From: Chelydra serpentina | Taxonomy: Eukaryota; Chordata; Testudines; Chelydridae | Assembly (NCBI GenBank): GCA_037349315.1 | Contig: JBAIAC010000054.1 | Location: 1,922,001-1,986,000, forward strand | Direction of reading: 5' to 3' | DNA length: 64,000 bases | In this document: one piece after another, positions 42,050 to 53,627 of the stretch | Numbering within the stretch: the stretch's first letter is position 1 | Layout of the letters: the number at the start of each line of letters is the position of its first letter | The notes under the pieces: generated by a model | Told to the model about the DNA's origin: nothing | Seen by the model: only the letters and a program-made list of their open reading frames with translations | Database searches by the model: none | Translations under genes and position numbers: made by a program

Positions 42050-43981
42050 CCCTGTTATTGAGTGCAAGGGATACCTACCCCTACCCCCACCTCATAGGAC
42101 ATTTCAGGGAGGAGGATGTAGAACTGGGCAACGATGGTCGCAGGTTCAGCATTGGCTGCAGAGGGACTCTAGCATCCAACTGCCTTTCTTAACCTCAACC
42201 AGATGCCTCAACATGCCTGTTTGCTCCTTCATAATCCACAGCCTCTCTTCTCCGCGGCACGCTCTTGTTCCCTGCATGCTCTCCGGTCCTCGCTGTCCAT
42301 GTCCAGGTTTTTGAACAGTGTAATCCTCCATGTGTTGAGCTCTGTCTTGTCACTCTTGGAGGCGCGCATTAACTCATTGAACATGTCCTACCGAGTCGTC
42401 TTTTTCTGCCTTCTAATCTGGGAAAGTCTCTGTCCCGGGGTGGAGGATGCGCCGACGGGCAAGGTTTCAGCTGTAAAGAATACAAAGCACAGGGGTATTA
42501 CTGACTGTGCATACATTGTTTCTGGTGCAAGGTTAATTCTTTTTATAAAAGAAACACCCCTCAATGCACTTCCCTGCAAGCCACAACGTAATCACAACCA
42601 CTGGCTATTGCAAGAGTTGGTTTGCTGCTCCAGCCATGGTGAGTAGGCCACAGGGCATGGGCGAGAGGTCTTGTGCTGCTGCTTTTGTGAAGACATCCTT
42701 GGGATCACAGGTTGAAACTTGAGAAAAGGCCCCTTTTCCCTATCAACCTGGATGGTGCTTGAGGACAGGAACCAGTGTCAAGCCCTGCAAATAGTTTGTT
42801 TTTTGTTTTTTACAAAAGCGGCACCAGGTTGGGGGGAAGGGAGACAAACAGGAAGCTGCCCCCCCCTTTTTTTTTTCGATGCTGGTTGCAATACATGGTG
42901 ATCCCTTCCAACCACAACCAGGGCACGCTTGGGAAAGTGTGGTTGTGTGACCCAGAATTCACCAAACGGGGTGGATTACTTGTCGAATTGCTTGTGGTTT
43001 AAGGGCTGGCATTTAAAACTTCCCCCGTTTCCCTTAGGTGACCACATACAATATCACCCTCCTGAGGGTAACGGAGGTGAAAAGGGAGCAGATGCTGCAA
43101 GTGTCTGGGTACAGACCTGGTCCTTATTCTGCAATGCTGTGTGCTGCAATAATGCCAGCAGAGTTAAGACTGGAGTGGCGCGGGAAAGTGTCCTACCGTG
43201 GTGGATGACATAAGGCAGCTCTTCCCAGAAACCTTCTGCAAAGGATTGCAGAGTACCTCCATGAAAGCTTCCTAGAGATCTCCATGAAGGATTCCAGGGC
43301 CATCCCCGTGCACATAAACAGTCTCTCTTTGGAGAGCACCCTCTGCATAGCTGGAGTGGTCACCGATACCCACTACACCTACTTTTTTGTTCAGATTCAA
43401 CATTTAAAGTAATAGCATGTAACCTCTACAGTTTGATTGGAAATGTGGACTCACCAGAGGTGCCTTCCCCGGCATCCCGCTCTGCCGGCAATTGGTCCTG
43501 TGAGGGGATGGGCTCCCAGCTTAAAAACAGTTCTTGGCTGTCGGGGACAATGGATCCTCCACTTGCCTGTCTCACATTCTTCTCCTCTTCCTCGTCAACA
43601 ATGTCCTCGTTGTTGCTTGAGGTTGCCCTGGGCTCCTGGGAGGTATCCACGGAGCATTTTGGGGTAGCGGTGGGGTTGCTGCCAAGAATCACATGCCGCT
43701 CCTCATAGAAGCGGCATGTCTGGCTCAGAACCAGAGCGACTGTTCGCCTCCCTAATCTTCTGGTGTGCTTGCTGAAGTTCCTTTATTTTCACGTGGCACT
43801 GCTGCGTGTCCCTGGTGTAGCCCTTTTCCCCCGTGCCTCGCACAATCTTGACATAGATGTCAGCGTTTCTTCTGCTGGATCAGAGCTCTGCCTGCACAGA
43901 CGCTTCTCCTCACACAGCAATAAGATCCAGCACCTCCTGTGTACTCCATGCTGGAGCACATTTGCGGCCTTGAGTCTCCAT
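42050..43981 (-). pseudogene. Myb/SANT-like two-exon gene, decayed, probably Harbinger-derived
   Basis: Starts at ATG 43981. Exon 1 gives APAWSTQEVLDLIAV, the first helix and tryptophan of a Myb/SANT-like trihelix domain, then a stop where W is expected, a second stop a few codons on, and YTRDTQQCHVKIKELQQAHQ. A frameshift before CRFYEE follows, and then an acidic stretch and PDSQELFLSWEPIPSQ. Exon 1 ends at 43455 before GTGAGT; exon 2 begins at 42470 after TTCTTTACAG and has QRLSQIRRQKK, the usual C-terminal basic motif, then stops. This family supplies the DNA-binding partner of Harbinger transposases and is common as gene copies in reptiles. The two nonsense codons and the frameshift make it a pseudogene. 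The lower boundary is approximate. Confidence 0.8.
42471..43454 (-). other. intron of the Myb/SANT-like pseudogene (984 bp)
   Basis: Minus-strand donor CTG/GTGAGT and acceptor TTCTTTACAG/CT are both canonical, and joining them keeps the frame (phase 1). On the opposite strand, about 43030-43420 holds a decayed, protein-like stretch (for example RAIPVHINSLSLEST) that I cannot name. Confidence 0.7.
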
Positions 43982-44084
43982 GATCAGCTGTGCTGACAAG
44001 CTCTCCATACTGATCAAACAGGAAATGAAAATTCAAAAGTTCCCAGGGCTTTAACGGGGGTGGCTGTTTCCTGTGTACCTGGCT

Positions 44085-44310
44085 GATGGGCAGTGGAGTT
44101 GAAAGTGCTCTCCAGAGTGGTCACAGTGGAGCACTGTGGGACGCCTCCTGGAGGCCAGTTCATTTGAATTACACAACACAGTGTCTACACTATCCCCATG
44201 TTGATCCATGGATGTTGAATCAAGCGCTACGTCTCTCACAGAGGTGGAGTACAGAAGTCGACTTTACAGGCCACTTAGGTTGGCGAAAGGGACTTGGTAG
44301 CTGCCTCAAC
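44085..44310 (-). mobile_element. Harbinger-type terminal region, remnant
   Basis: Words such as GTGTCTACACTA, AGAAGTCGACTTTAC and GCTCTCCAGAGTGGTCACAG lie directly upstream of the Myb/SANT-like pseudogene. They resemble the outer part of the Harbinger family whose MITEs are at 29509 and 49017. Ends are not identifiable, so the link is an inference. Confidence 0.4.
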
Positions 44311-44404
44311 AGTTAGGCAGCTAGTGTGCCATGACTGCTACTTTTCATGCTGACCACGGTCATCTCACTGTTTCCTCGTTCTCCCCTCATCTGTTTGCTG
44401 CCCA

Positions 44405-44520
44405 CGGTCTTACATTGCAAGCTCTTGGGGACAGGGAGTGTCTCTGTTATATGCCAGTACAGTGCCAAACACAATGGGGTCCTGCCTACTGTTATAATAA
44501 TAAAATAATAATATTCTACC
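44405..44520 (+). mobile_element. ancient LINE/SINE 3' tail with ATA repeats
   Basis: GCAAGCTCTTGGGGACAGGG, then CAGTACAGTGCCAAACACAA-like sequence, GGGGTCCTG and a TAATAATAAAATAATAA tail. A second copy of the same tail is at 57825-57955. Family uncertain (L2 or MIR-like). Confidence 0.55.
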
Positions 44521-44691
44521 CCAGCAAAGAAAAAAATCAAATCCACTCCAATTCTGTCAGGGCCCCAACCAACAGACAGTCTTTGCAGTGTGTCCTGAAG
44601 GTGAACATATTCATGGAATTCTGGACTGGAAGCAGTGATTTCCAGAGCAAGGGATCCTCGTAGTCCTACCTTCTCTTTTATACAGCTCCAG

Positions 44692-44817
44692 CTAGGGTGA
44701 CCAGACAGCAAGTGTGAACATCGGGACAGGGAGTGGGGGGTAATAGGAGCCTATATAAAAAAAAAGACCCCAAAATCAGGACTGTCCCTATAAAATCGGG
44801 ACATCTGGTCACCCTAG
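44692..44817. mobile_element. short palindromic MITE
   Basis: 126 bp. Ends CTAGGGTGACCAGA and (reverse) CTAGGGTGACCAGA are perfect inverted repeats. Inside, ATCGGGACAGG and CCTATATAAAAAAAAAGACC precede AATCGGGACATC. A compact non-autonomous DNA element. Confidence 0.8.
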
Positions 44818-46562
44818 GCCCAGCTGTGGTGGTATAGCAAAGGGAGAGAGTCGTCTTTCAGGTAGGCAAACCCCAACCCATTAAAGGTTTCTTTATAAAT
44901 CAAAAACAACACCTTCAACTCTACCCAGATACCAAAAGGCAGCCAATACAGGTCTTGGAGCACAGGGGTCATGTGCTCTGGACACAATACACTGTGTAAG
45001 AAGCAGGCAGCTATCTTCCACAGCAGTTGCAGTCCAGTGAAATTGGTGTAGCCCCGCGCTGGTCACGCTGCATTAGTGGGATCTTGAGGGGACAAAGGGT
45101 GTGGATAGGAGTAATGAGATCCAAAGCTGAGGGAAACAACCACAAGCTCCTACAAGATGGAGAAACACAGCCCTAGCCACTGTTTGATACCAACATCTAT
45201 AGACACTGCTAAGTGGTGAGTTCTGATGGCCAATGACAAGCACTCCCCACCAAACGGGCAGATACAGCCTCTCCCGGCTGCTTTCTTAATTTACCCATTA
45301 TCGCCGCAATCCTGTCTGGACTGAGCTTTAGCCAGCTTGCCTTCACCCAAGCCTCAGGCCTGGTCTGCACTACATAAGTTCTGTTAAATCGATCTAATAA
45401 TGTATGTAAGGCAGTAATGCAAAATCTAGCAAGCACAGGTGTCATAAGGAGGATTTAAACCCAGATCCCTAGCCCTGTGTGCTGCTACGTCTTTATCATT
45501 GGTTGGACTCAATCACATCTGCTATAACAGTGTCACTTTCAGCCACACCCTGTGGAGTTAAAATTCTGATGCTGGTAACTAAAAGCTGGTGTTGGGAATG
45601 CTTCCCCCAGGTGCCTGCCTTCATTACAGCAAGAGGGGGCTAAAGTTCTTTTGTCCTGGAGTAACCATGGCCCCTGGGCAGAGCACTTGGAGCCCAGGTA
45701 AATCAGGGTTAATGCCAGCAAGGTATCCCTGTGTAATGTCCTTTTATCTGATGTGATACAGTGCATTTCCTGGCCCAGCGGTTCTTGTCCGGTCATTAAG
45801 GCTGCTTGGCAGAGAGTGGAAGGCTGTAAGTAAACATGGCACTCTTGGATTGGTCGCTGGGATTGGTGTCTCCAAAGCGTTCTTGTTTCCTCGCCTCTCA
45901 GACACACAGCTTCCTGCCAGGGAAGGCACATACTGCTGAGCTCCAGCGACACAGCTCTCTCCCTCGGGCCTAGCACCGCTTACAGCCATTCCTTCCCTGA
46001 GCTCTCCTGCCCTTGCTTGACATTCTTCATCCTCCTTGTCTCTGGCAGGCTTTCCCAAGGATCCCAAGTGAGTTGGAATTCTAACTCCTATTGAATTTCA
46101 TAGGCCCCTTGCAAAATCCCTGCCTGTATTAGTATAAACAAAAATGTTGGCATGAATTAGACCTTAAATCTACAATAGCGAGTGAATACAGAAGTGCATA
46201 GCCATGGATGGGGCAATCTGCCCTCCCCAGACCATGCCTGCCTTTCATGGGTTTCAATCCTTATTGTTCGGTCTGCATCATCTTTACATGTTGGGGCCTG
46301 GATCGTTCTGATTGTGTTTCGTTTCTAATGTCCATGTTTCTCAGCTTTCCCGTCTTCTCCCATCTGAGCTGTGAGCACTTCCTGGGGCTCCTTGGAATCA
46401 GTCAAGTTCTTCCTTGGGGTCAGAGTAGCATGAGAAGGAAATGTATTTCTGGGTCCCAGACTTTTGAGGGTCTAATGGGGAGAAGTCATCACCAGTTCTT
46501 TAAGTAGCTCAGTGCAGAGTCATTAAAGATGACTTGAGGTGTATTGGGCTAACTAAGAAGAA
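44818..46562. other. no supported gene; small MITE piece
   Basis: GGCCTGGTCTGCACTACATA at 45358 resembles a Harbinger MITE end without a partner. Frames here have no recognised domain. Confidence 0.35.
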
Positions 46563-47265
46563 GAATCACAGAAGATTAGTGTTGGAAGAGCTCTCAGGAG
46601 GTCATCTAGTCCAACCCCCTGCTCAAAGCAGGACCAACCCCAACTAAATCATCCCAGCCAGGGTTTTGTCAAGCCAGGCCTTAAAAACTCTAAGGATGGA
46701 GATTCCATCATCTCCCTAGGTAACCCATTCCAGTTCTTCACCACCCTCCTAGTGAAAAAGTTTTTCCTAATATCCAACCTACACCTCCCCCACTGCAACT
46801 TGAGACCATTGCTCCTTGTTCTGTCATCTGCCACCACTGAGAACAGCCTAGATCCATCCTCTTTAGAAACCCCCTTCAGGTAGTTGAAGGCTGCTATCAA
46901 ATCCCCCCTTACTCTTCTATTCTGCAGACTAAATAAGCCCAGTTCCCTCAGCCTCTCCTCGTAAGTCACGTGCCCCAGCCCCGTAATCATTTTTGTTGCC
47001 CTCCACTGGACTCTCTGCAATTTGTCCACATCTCTTCTGTAGTGGGGGGCTCCAAATTGGACACCGTACTCCAGATGTGGCCTCACCAGTGGCGAAAAGA
47101 GGAAAATAATCACTTCCCTCGATCGGCTGGCAGTGCTCCAAGTAATACAGCCCAATATGCTATTAGCCTTCTTGGCAACAAGGGCACACTGCTGACTCAT
47201 ATCCAGCTTCTCGTCCACTGTAATCCCCAGGCCCTTTTCTGCAGAACTGCCGCTTAGCCAGTCGG
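46563..47265 (-). mobile_element. CR1 LINE 3' third (antisense)
   Basis: On the minus strand the frame (46649-47443) includes [61 protein letters not shown] and WNGLPREMMESPSLE before a frameshift near the end. The UTR tail GTTGGACTAGATGACCTCCT follows. The copy has one long open frame but starts only after the RT catalytic block. Confidence 0.93.
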
Positions 47266-49016
47266 CCCCCAGCCCAAGAAGCATGAACAAACCCTTGATC
47301 CCCATCTTCTCACCCTCCATAGGACTGTCTCCATGAAAAAGAGGAAAGGAACAACACTGGCTATGCAGTGTGCAGATATCTACACTTGATTTGTATACAT
47401 GGTGCCTATCACAAAAGTCTAGGTGCTCAGTGCATCTAGGCAATCATGACCCTTCATTGAGGTTTTGTTATATTCTGACTTTAAAATGGGAAGGCATGTG
47501 TTTCCAGTGGTTTCTGTCTGGATTTATGCTGACATGTAAGCTCCTGGTTCAACTCTGAAGAATCTGAGGTGTTAGTACAGGTAACAGGAAGATACATAAC
47601 AAATGCGGGAGGGGGATGTTTGCAGTTATTTGTGCTAGATGGCTGAGCCACAAAGATTCCCAAACATGAAACGTTGGTCTGATTCTGCTGTCCTTTATCT
47701 GGGTAAAAATCAGGAGCGTAAGTCAGAGGAGAGTAGTGTTACATTTTTTTAAATGTCTCATTTTCTAAGTTGAGTAGCTAGATTTTTGCTATGGAAAAAT
47801 TAAAGAAAACTTTGCTTTAGAGTCTCCCCATGCTTTTCTCTCACATCCAGGGTCTAACTGAGGCTTACACAAAGCTGTTGTTCATGCTGAGCAAGGGGTG
47901 TAAAGAGAAGGAAGGCAGTCACTCAGGCTGACTCACTATAAATACACTTAGTTTCATGGAAGTATGAGATAAAAAAAAGCCTGTTTCCTCAGCCCAGGCT
48001 TTCAAATACAAAGTCACTGAATGCAAAGTGCATCAGATTGGATGGCCCTGGGATCCCAGCCACAGTATTTTCCATGTCACAATGTTGTTTTGAAGCATTT
48101 CTATAGTTGTGGCAATCACAAGGCTAATTCCAAATTGAAATTGATCATGGCATCACTAGTCTGCAATGTAATCTCTGACTGCTGTTTAAACATGACCTTG
48201 TATCCTGATGGTAAGTTTACTTTAGATTCCCATCACGCCTCACTTGGGTTTCACGTCTTAGTGGAGAAGAGTGGTTGGCTGGCTCCATAGTCCCGTGTCT
48301 TGACTCTTTATATTTCCCCAGACTTTTCCAGGATTTCCTTGAAAACAAGTCCAGTATGCCATGCTTACCTTCTCATTTCCTGCTCATGTCACTCCTCTCT
48401 CAGTTCACGGCTAGATGTGTGAGAAGCTGTTTGGCCACTTCACATTCCTCTGTAAACATGATGGAGGTTTAGAATTAGGGCTTCAGCTCTGGAGTCTGCT
48501 ACTGTAGGACACGAGATACCACAAGGGTGGGTGCCATAGCAATGTCTCTCATAATTATCAACCCAGAAAAGCTGCACCTGAGCACCCAAGGGCAGCACAG
48601 AATCCACATCTGAAACGGGCTCTGTGTAGGCTGCTGAGCACTGTTGTGTCAGAGTATCCACAGCATTCCTGTGGAGTTATTGTTCACAGAAGGGGCTGGT
48701 TTGTTCTCCCCATGGCTGAGATGTCCAGCATGGCCAAAGGAAATCGTGCTGTGGTAAACACTGGACTCTGATTCTGCCAAACATCGTAAAGGGATTTGTT
48801 TTGTGTTTGGGCTTTGCTATTGACATACGTTGGTGGTTCTCCCATTTAAGCAGCTTTTCCCTTCGATTTCCCCCTCACGACTAGGCACTGCATGTGAAAT
48901 GACAGTGCCTGCTCCATGCAGTTCCGCAACCCTGACCAAATGGAACTGCCAGCATGCAGGGTCTGGGGGCATCCAGGAGCCAACGGCTGGAAGCTAAAGA
49001 TAGACAAATTCAATTA
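47266..49016. other. no supported gene
   Basis: 1.75 kb without a nameable repeat or exon. Confidence 0.35.
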
Positions 49017-49312
49017 GGGCTAGTCTACACTTTCCAGCTCTGTCGGACGCGTCGGATCGATCTTCTGGGTTCGATTTATCGCGTCTTGTCTAGACGCGAT
49101 AAATCGAACCAGGAAGTGCTCCCCCGTTGACGCTGGTAATCCTGCTCCACGGACGGAGCAGGCGGAGTCGACGGGGGAGCCTGCGCGCCGCGTGTGGACC
49201 AGGGGTGAGTATTTTGAAGTTCGAAATAAGATACTTCGACTTCAGCTACATTATTTACGTAGCTAAAGTCGCGTATCTTACTTCGAACTTCGGGGCTAGT
49301 GTAGACCAGCCC
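49017..49312 (-). mobile_element. Harbinger-type MITE with three hairpins
   Basis: 296 bp between exact TTA copies (49014-49016 and 49313-49315), as for PIF/Harbinger. Ends GGGCTAGTCTACACT and (reverse) GGGCTGGTCTACACTAG are inverted. The three palindromes (TTCGATTTATCGCGTC; CGGAGTCGACGGGGGAG; CGACTTCAGCTAC..GTAGCTAAAGTCG) are the same as at 29509 but in opposite order, so this is the same family inverted. Confidence 0.88.
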
Positions 49313-49319
49313 TTAGAAA

Positions 49320-50455
49320 TAAAGCGCCAATTCTTCATCGAGTGCTGGTCCCTGTGTCTATTCCACTGTGGGCATGCATGTGCTCCCTGCACCCAGAACC
49401 AGAGAATTTTGAAAGCAGTGTCCGTTGGTCCATCCTTACCCCTGCACAGATTTTAGATTTCATTGAAGTCCCTAAATTCAATCAAGGCAAGGGCTTATCT
49501 GCCATTGGACAAGTTCCAGGTGATGAACGACCTCATAGACCAAGTCATAAGAAACCCTTGAGCACCTGTCAGTATCTGCCTTTCCCTCCTTGATCATATG
49601 TTTTCATGCACTTACGTCACACCACTTGCCCAGACTCCATCTTTGTTGCCTACAAATGTGGCTTCAGACTGTGTACTCCCCAGACCAACCATCCAAGAAC
49701 ACCTCAATAATTGTTCCCACCAAAGAAAGATCCTCTCTGCTATGGTGGAAAGATCCCCACCAGAAGTGCTTGGGCATTCCCTCTCTTCCCTCCACACCGA
49801 ACAAGGCAGTCATTACAGACACCTCCCTTCTAGGTAGGGAGCTCACATGAACAGCTGCACAGTGCAGCGCACTTGGACATCTCGAGAGTCGAGGATTCAC
49901 ATCAATATTTTGGAATTGCCGGCAGTCCGAAAAGCTTGCGAGGCCTTTCTCCCGTCACCATACCCTTATAATGTCAGACAATATCATGACCACCAATATC
50001 AGCAAAGAAGGAGGAGCGAGATCCATCCCGTGTGCAGAAGTGGTTCGTCTATCAGCAATCAAATCACCTGTTGGCAACTTAACTTCCAGGGAACCAGAAC
50101 TTGCTAGTGGGTTCCCTCTGCAGCCACTTTGCTATTGACCATGTGTGAGAGCTATACAATTCAGTCATGAACAATGTTTTGGCCCTCTGGAGGACCCCCA
50201 CCAGGGACCTGTTCACCTCTCAGACGAATAGAAAATGCAGCATATTCTGCTCCAGAGGAGACTTGGGACACCACTCTCAGGAGAATGCCCTACTTATTCC
50301 ATACTCAGACCATCTGAACTATCCCTTCCCTCCATAACCGCTCCTACCTCGCGTCTTACAGAATATTCCTCAGGACAGGGAGTGAGTCATCCACATCGCC
50401 CCCAACTGGCCTAGGCAGTTTGGGTTCCTGAGCCACTTCCGCATAGCATCTAGAC
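49320..50455 (+). mobile_element. DIRS-type retrotransposon remnant (RNase H region)
   Basis: Plus-strand translation in shifting frames gives LQMWLQTVYSPDQ, SLLWWKDPHQKCLGIPSLPS, VITDTSLLG, then WTSRESRIHINILELPAVRK, a series found in the RT-RNase H region of vertebrate DIRS elements. Here D-T-S stands where D-A-S is usual and INILEL carries the E. Later pieces (SHFAIDHV.. and WGTP-like, CSRGDLGHHS) fit the end of that domain. Stops and frameshifts abound. It is cut at 50456 by a CR1 UTR. Confidence 0.7.
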
Positions 50456-50459
50456 CACC

Positions 50460-50640
50460 AATCATAAGAACGGCCATACTGGGTCAGATCAAAGGTCCAT
50501 CTAGCCCAGTATCCTGTCATCCGACAGGTGCCCCAGAGGGAATGCACAGAACAAGTAATCATCAGGAACCATCATCATTCAGCCCTTTTCCAATTTCCTG
50601 ACCTAGGGGAAAGGCAGAATCAAACATCCCGATCCCTAAT
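50460..50640 (-). mobile_element. CR1 3' UTR (antisense)
   Basis: ATCATAAGAACGGCCATACT and CATCTAGCCCAGTATCCTGT are the reverse complement of the UTR at 15260-15350. Contains CCCCAGAGGGAATGCACAGA. Confidence 0.88.
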
Positions 50641-50814
50641 CATTCCATCTCAGAGTGGTTTTTGGATGAGCATCAACCTTAGAATGGTCATATTCTGAAG
50701 TTGTATGAAGCATATTTATCAATAGTATAAAGGAATCCACTAGAATAGGATATTAGCCAAGTGGAGGCATTTCTCTGTCTGGGCAGAGATGTGGATATTC
50801 CTTGTATTTTGGAC

Positions 50815-51090
50815 TATCTCCAGTTACATAAGGTAAGTAATTTTCTCTTTTTAACAGTGAGGGGAGTTAACTATTGGACCAACTTACCTATGGATGTTGT
50901 GGATTCTTCATCATCTGATGTCTTCATATCAAAATTGGATGTCTCTTTCTATAAGATCTGCTCTAGTTCATCTGGAAGTTATAGACTTAATTCAGGAATC
51001 ACTGGGTGAAATACGTTGTTATGTATTATGCAGGAGATCAGACTAGATGATCATAATGGTCCCTTCTAGCCTTAAAATCTGTTAATCAAT
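50815..51090 (+). mobile_element. CR1 LINE 3' end
   Basis: Frame VNYWTNLPMDVVDSSSSDVF is the diverged last block of CR1 ORF2 (compare [11 protein letters not shown]). The UTR follows with CAGGAGATCAGACTAGATGA and GGTCCCTTCTAGCCTTAAAA. Confidence 0.8.
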
Positions 51091-52430
51091 GGTAATTTTC
51101 AAGAGCCATTTTCTCATTACACCTAGCCCATCATACAGCAAAGCTTTTTGGTCCCTAAATGTCTGGCAGTGAAGGACTCTGCCATCTGTGACCCAAAGCC
51201 CTGAGCCCTCAGCTCTGTCTATTGTATTTCTGTTTAGCATCATTGCAAGAAACAATTTGAATGAATGACAGGAAAAAAGGCCCCCCCCCAGAATCCTGAA
51301 AGTGCTTCTCCAGAGAAAGGCCAGCTGCCAAGGGACTGTAGGTACCTTGTGACCTGTAGCAGGCAGCCTCCCTTTCTGCTGGAGAGTAGCCACAACCATA
51401 TTCTCAAAGCCTCCACGTTGCAAGGGTGAAGGACAGCTTCAGATCCACTGCTGTGCCTTCGGTCCAGTCAGAGTTCTGCTTGTAGCGTGTGCATGCAGCC
51501 GATGCCTGACGAGAGCAGCCATTCGTGTAGCGGAAATACTGTGAGAATGCTGATCCCTGCTTTTTTTTCAGCTGTCTGCTCAAACCGGAATCTGTAGCTC
51601 TGAGACGTCCCAAAGTTCAGCCTTACCTGGATCTGTGTCTGAGTCCCACCTTCTGGGCCCATCGAGTCCCAGCCACGTGTGTTTTGCTGGGAATCTTGCC
51701 AGGCATGTGAAATTTAAATGAACATCTGGAGACATTTGTTTTTCGTGGAGGTGCATTGAGCTTGTCTTCTGAATCTAGTCATAAAAGGCTCCACAGTTCT
51801 CGGCCAGGCAGTTTCCGTCTTGTTGCAACGCGCACACGTTCGCACGGATTCGCATGTCAGACTGCTTACTAACAATTCAAGGACACATCATCCTGGGGCT
51901 CACTCTGCTGATTGGAGTGGGTAGACAGTGGAGTGACCAGTACTAAACAAACAGGTTCCTATGCGATCCATTGTGGTGGGAGAGGTGCGCGCGCACGCGT
52001 GTGTGTGTGTGTGTGTGTTTATGGGGTGGGTATTCTCCTTCCTTTGATGGGGATATTAAGGGAGGAATGCCAGTGTCAAAGCAGCTTTCAGGTTGTGCTG
52101 TTTAGATCTTTAATTGCTCTGGATTTCAGTCCCTTCGCTACTCATCTATGCTTAACCAGCCAATTAGCTGGTAATCATCTCTAACAGGAGTGGTGAGTGG
52201 AGCTTGAAACGTCCTGTGGCTGGGCCAGGAAAATATGCTGCTGGTCTGAGTCCCTCTCATCCTCTTCACACATTTCCTTCCATATTGTTCCCCTGATTAC
52301 AGAGCCATGGGATTAGGGGAAATCCAGAGAAAACACAGCTGTAGTGTGAGCACTGTATTTATCTGGCACATTGGTTACTGTGCCAAGTGTTAACTACAGG
52401 AATTTAAATTCCCTTCTTAGCTAATCATTG
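51091..52430. other. no supported gene; one microsatellite
   Basis: Balanced sequence with a GC/GT dinucleotide run at 51986-52018. No nameable repeat or exon. Confidence 0.35.
51986..52018 (+). repeat. (GC)n/(GT)n microsatellite
   Basis: A short alternating GC part followed by about ten GT units; alternating purine-pyrimidine sequence that could adopt Z-DNA. Confidence 0.9.
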
Positions 52431-52439
52431 GTGCCAAAC

Positions 52440-52700
52440 CTTAGCATATCGGAATCCCTTGCCCTTCTCTGGTACTTTCCGTCCAAGGAGCTCAAAGCAC
52501 TTCCCTAACATCAATAAGTCAGCACTCACAACACCCCTGTGAAGCACATGATTCTGTATAATCCTCATTTTAGAATGGGGGAAACTGAGGCATATACCAC
52601 TTAAATGATCTGAGATCACACACCAGGTCTTTAGCAGTGCCAAGGTGACAAGCAGTATCTCTTCCCTGTTGATTCTGTGCTTTACCCATTAGACCAGAGG
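52440..52700 (-). mobile_element. MIR/L2-like ancient repeat (antisense)
   Basis: GCTCAAAGCACTTCCCTAAC, ATCCTCATTTTAGAATGGGG, AAACTGAGGCATATACC and CCCATTAGACCAGAGG follow the reverse-complement order of the MIR/L2 3' region. Diverged. Confidence 0.6.
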
Positions 52701-53619
52701 GTGAGCTTTATTGCTTTGCATAATCATCACAATACAAATAGTATTTTGTCAGACTTTGTAGTTATTCCCCACCAGTGCTTGTGAATTCTCCCTTTGAGTG
52801 CTGCAGAATAGCAGTCTTGCTCAGCTGACCTACCTGTTTAGGGTCAAATTACCTCAAAAGCCACTGAGATGGGGTACTCCTAGCTGAACTGCAAGGTGAA
52901 ATGCACAGCTTTATGTTACTTACAAAGTAAGCATTTTGCTAACAGGCAGACTCACCTTGGGAGGTGAGTCTGCTTCGAAGGCTGGTTTTGCTCCAGTATG
53001 TCAGTAGCACCTGGAATGTGCCCCTCCTAAGACGGAACAGCCCTCAGGAAATGAAAGCCTTCTATTGTTACATTGGACTGGACTGTTCTTGGCTGCAGTG
53101 GGAGTTTGGAAGCACTCCCAATATCTGCCACGCATCCAACATGTTTCTATTTCACAAACTGTTTGAGGATGCTGTTCTGCTCCCCACCCTCTTCCCCTCC
53201 GAGCCCCCCAGCTCTGACTGCTTCCTATAGCCCTGGTTCCCAGCCGCTGGCACGGAATCTCTGTCACATGCAGGGAGTGAGGGACAGGCTGTCTGATTTA
53301 GCTGTCATTGTAAGTGGAAGGAAGTAGCAGAGACTTGAAATCTCTGAATATCTTCCAGGGGGACTCCTATCCCCTCCAAGGCATGGCTCAGCTTCCCAGC
53401 GAAGGCTGGACAGTTTCCAAGGGTTGGGGTGGTTTATGTCTTTTTCTGAAGCACACTCTTTCCTTCCTTCACTGCAGATATTCCAAGGTAGCAAAGTACT
53501 GAGTCTTGGGGCCCCATCTCGCATCCTCTGTCCAAGCACTATCAGATGGTGTATAGCTGACTAAATACGTTGCTGTGGTGTGTTACTGCTACAAGGAATA
53601 AATGTTCTAAGGCAGTAGA
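52701..53619. other. no supported gene
   Basis: Several short frames on both strands and no defensible exon or repeat. Confidence 0.35.
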
Positions 53620-53627
53620 TTCTAAAA

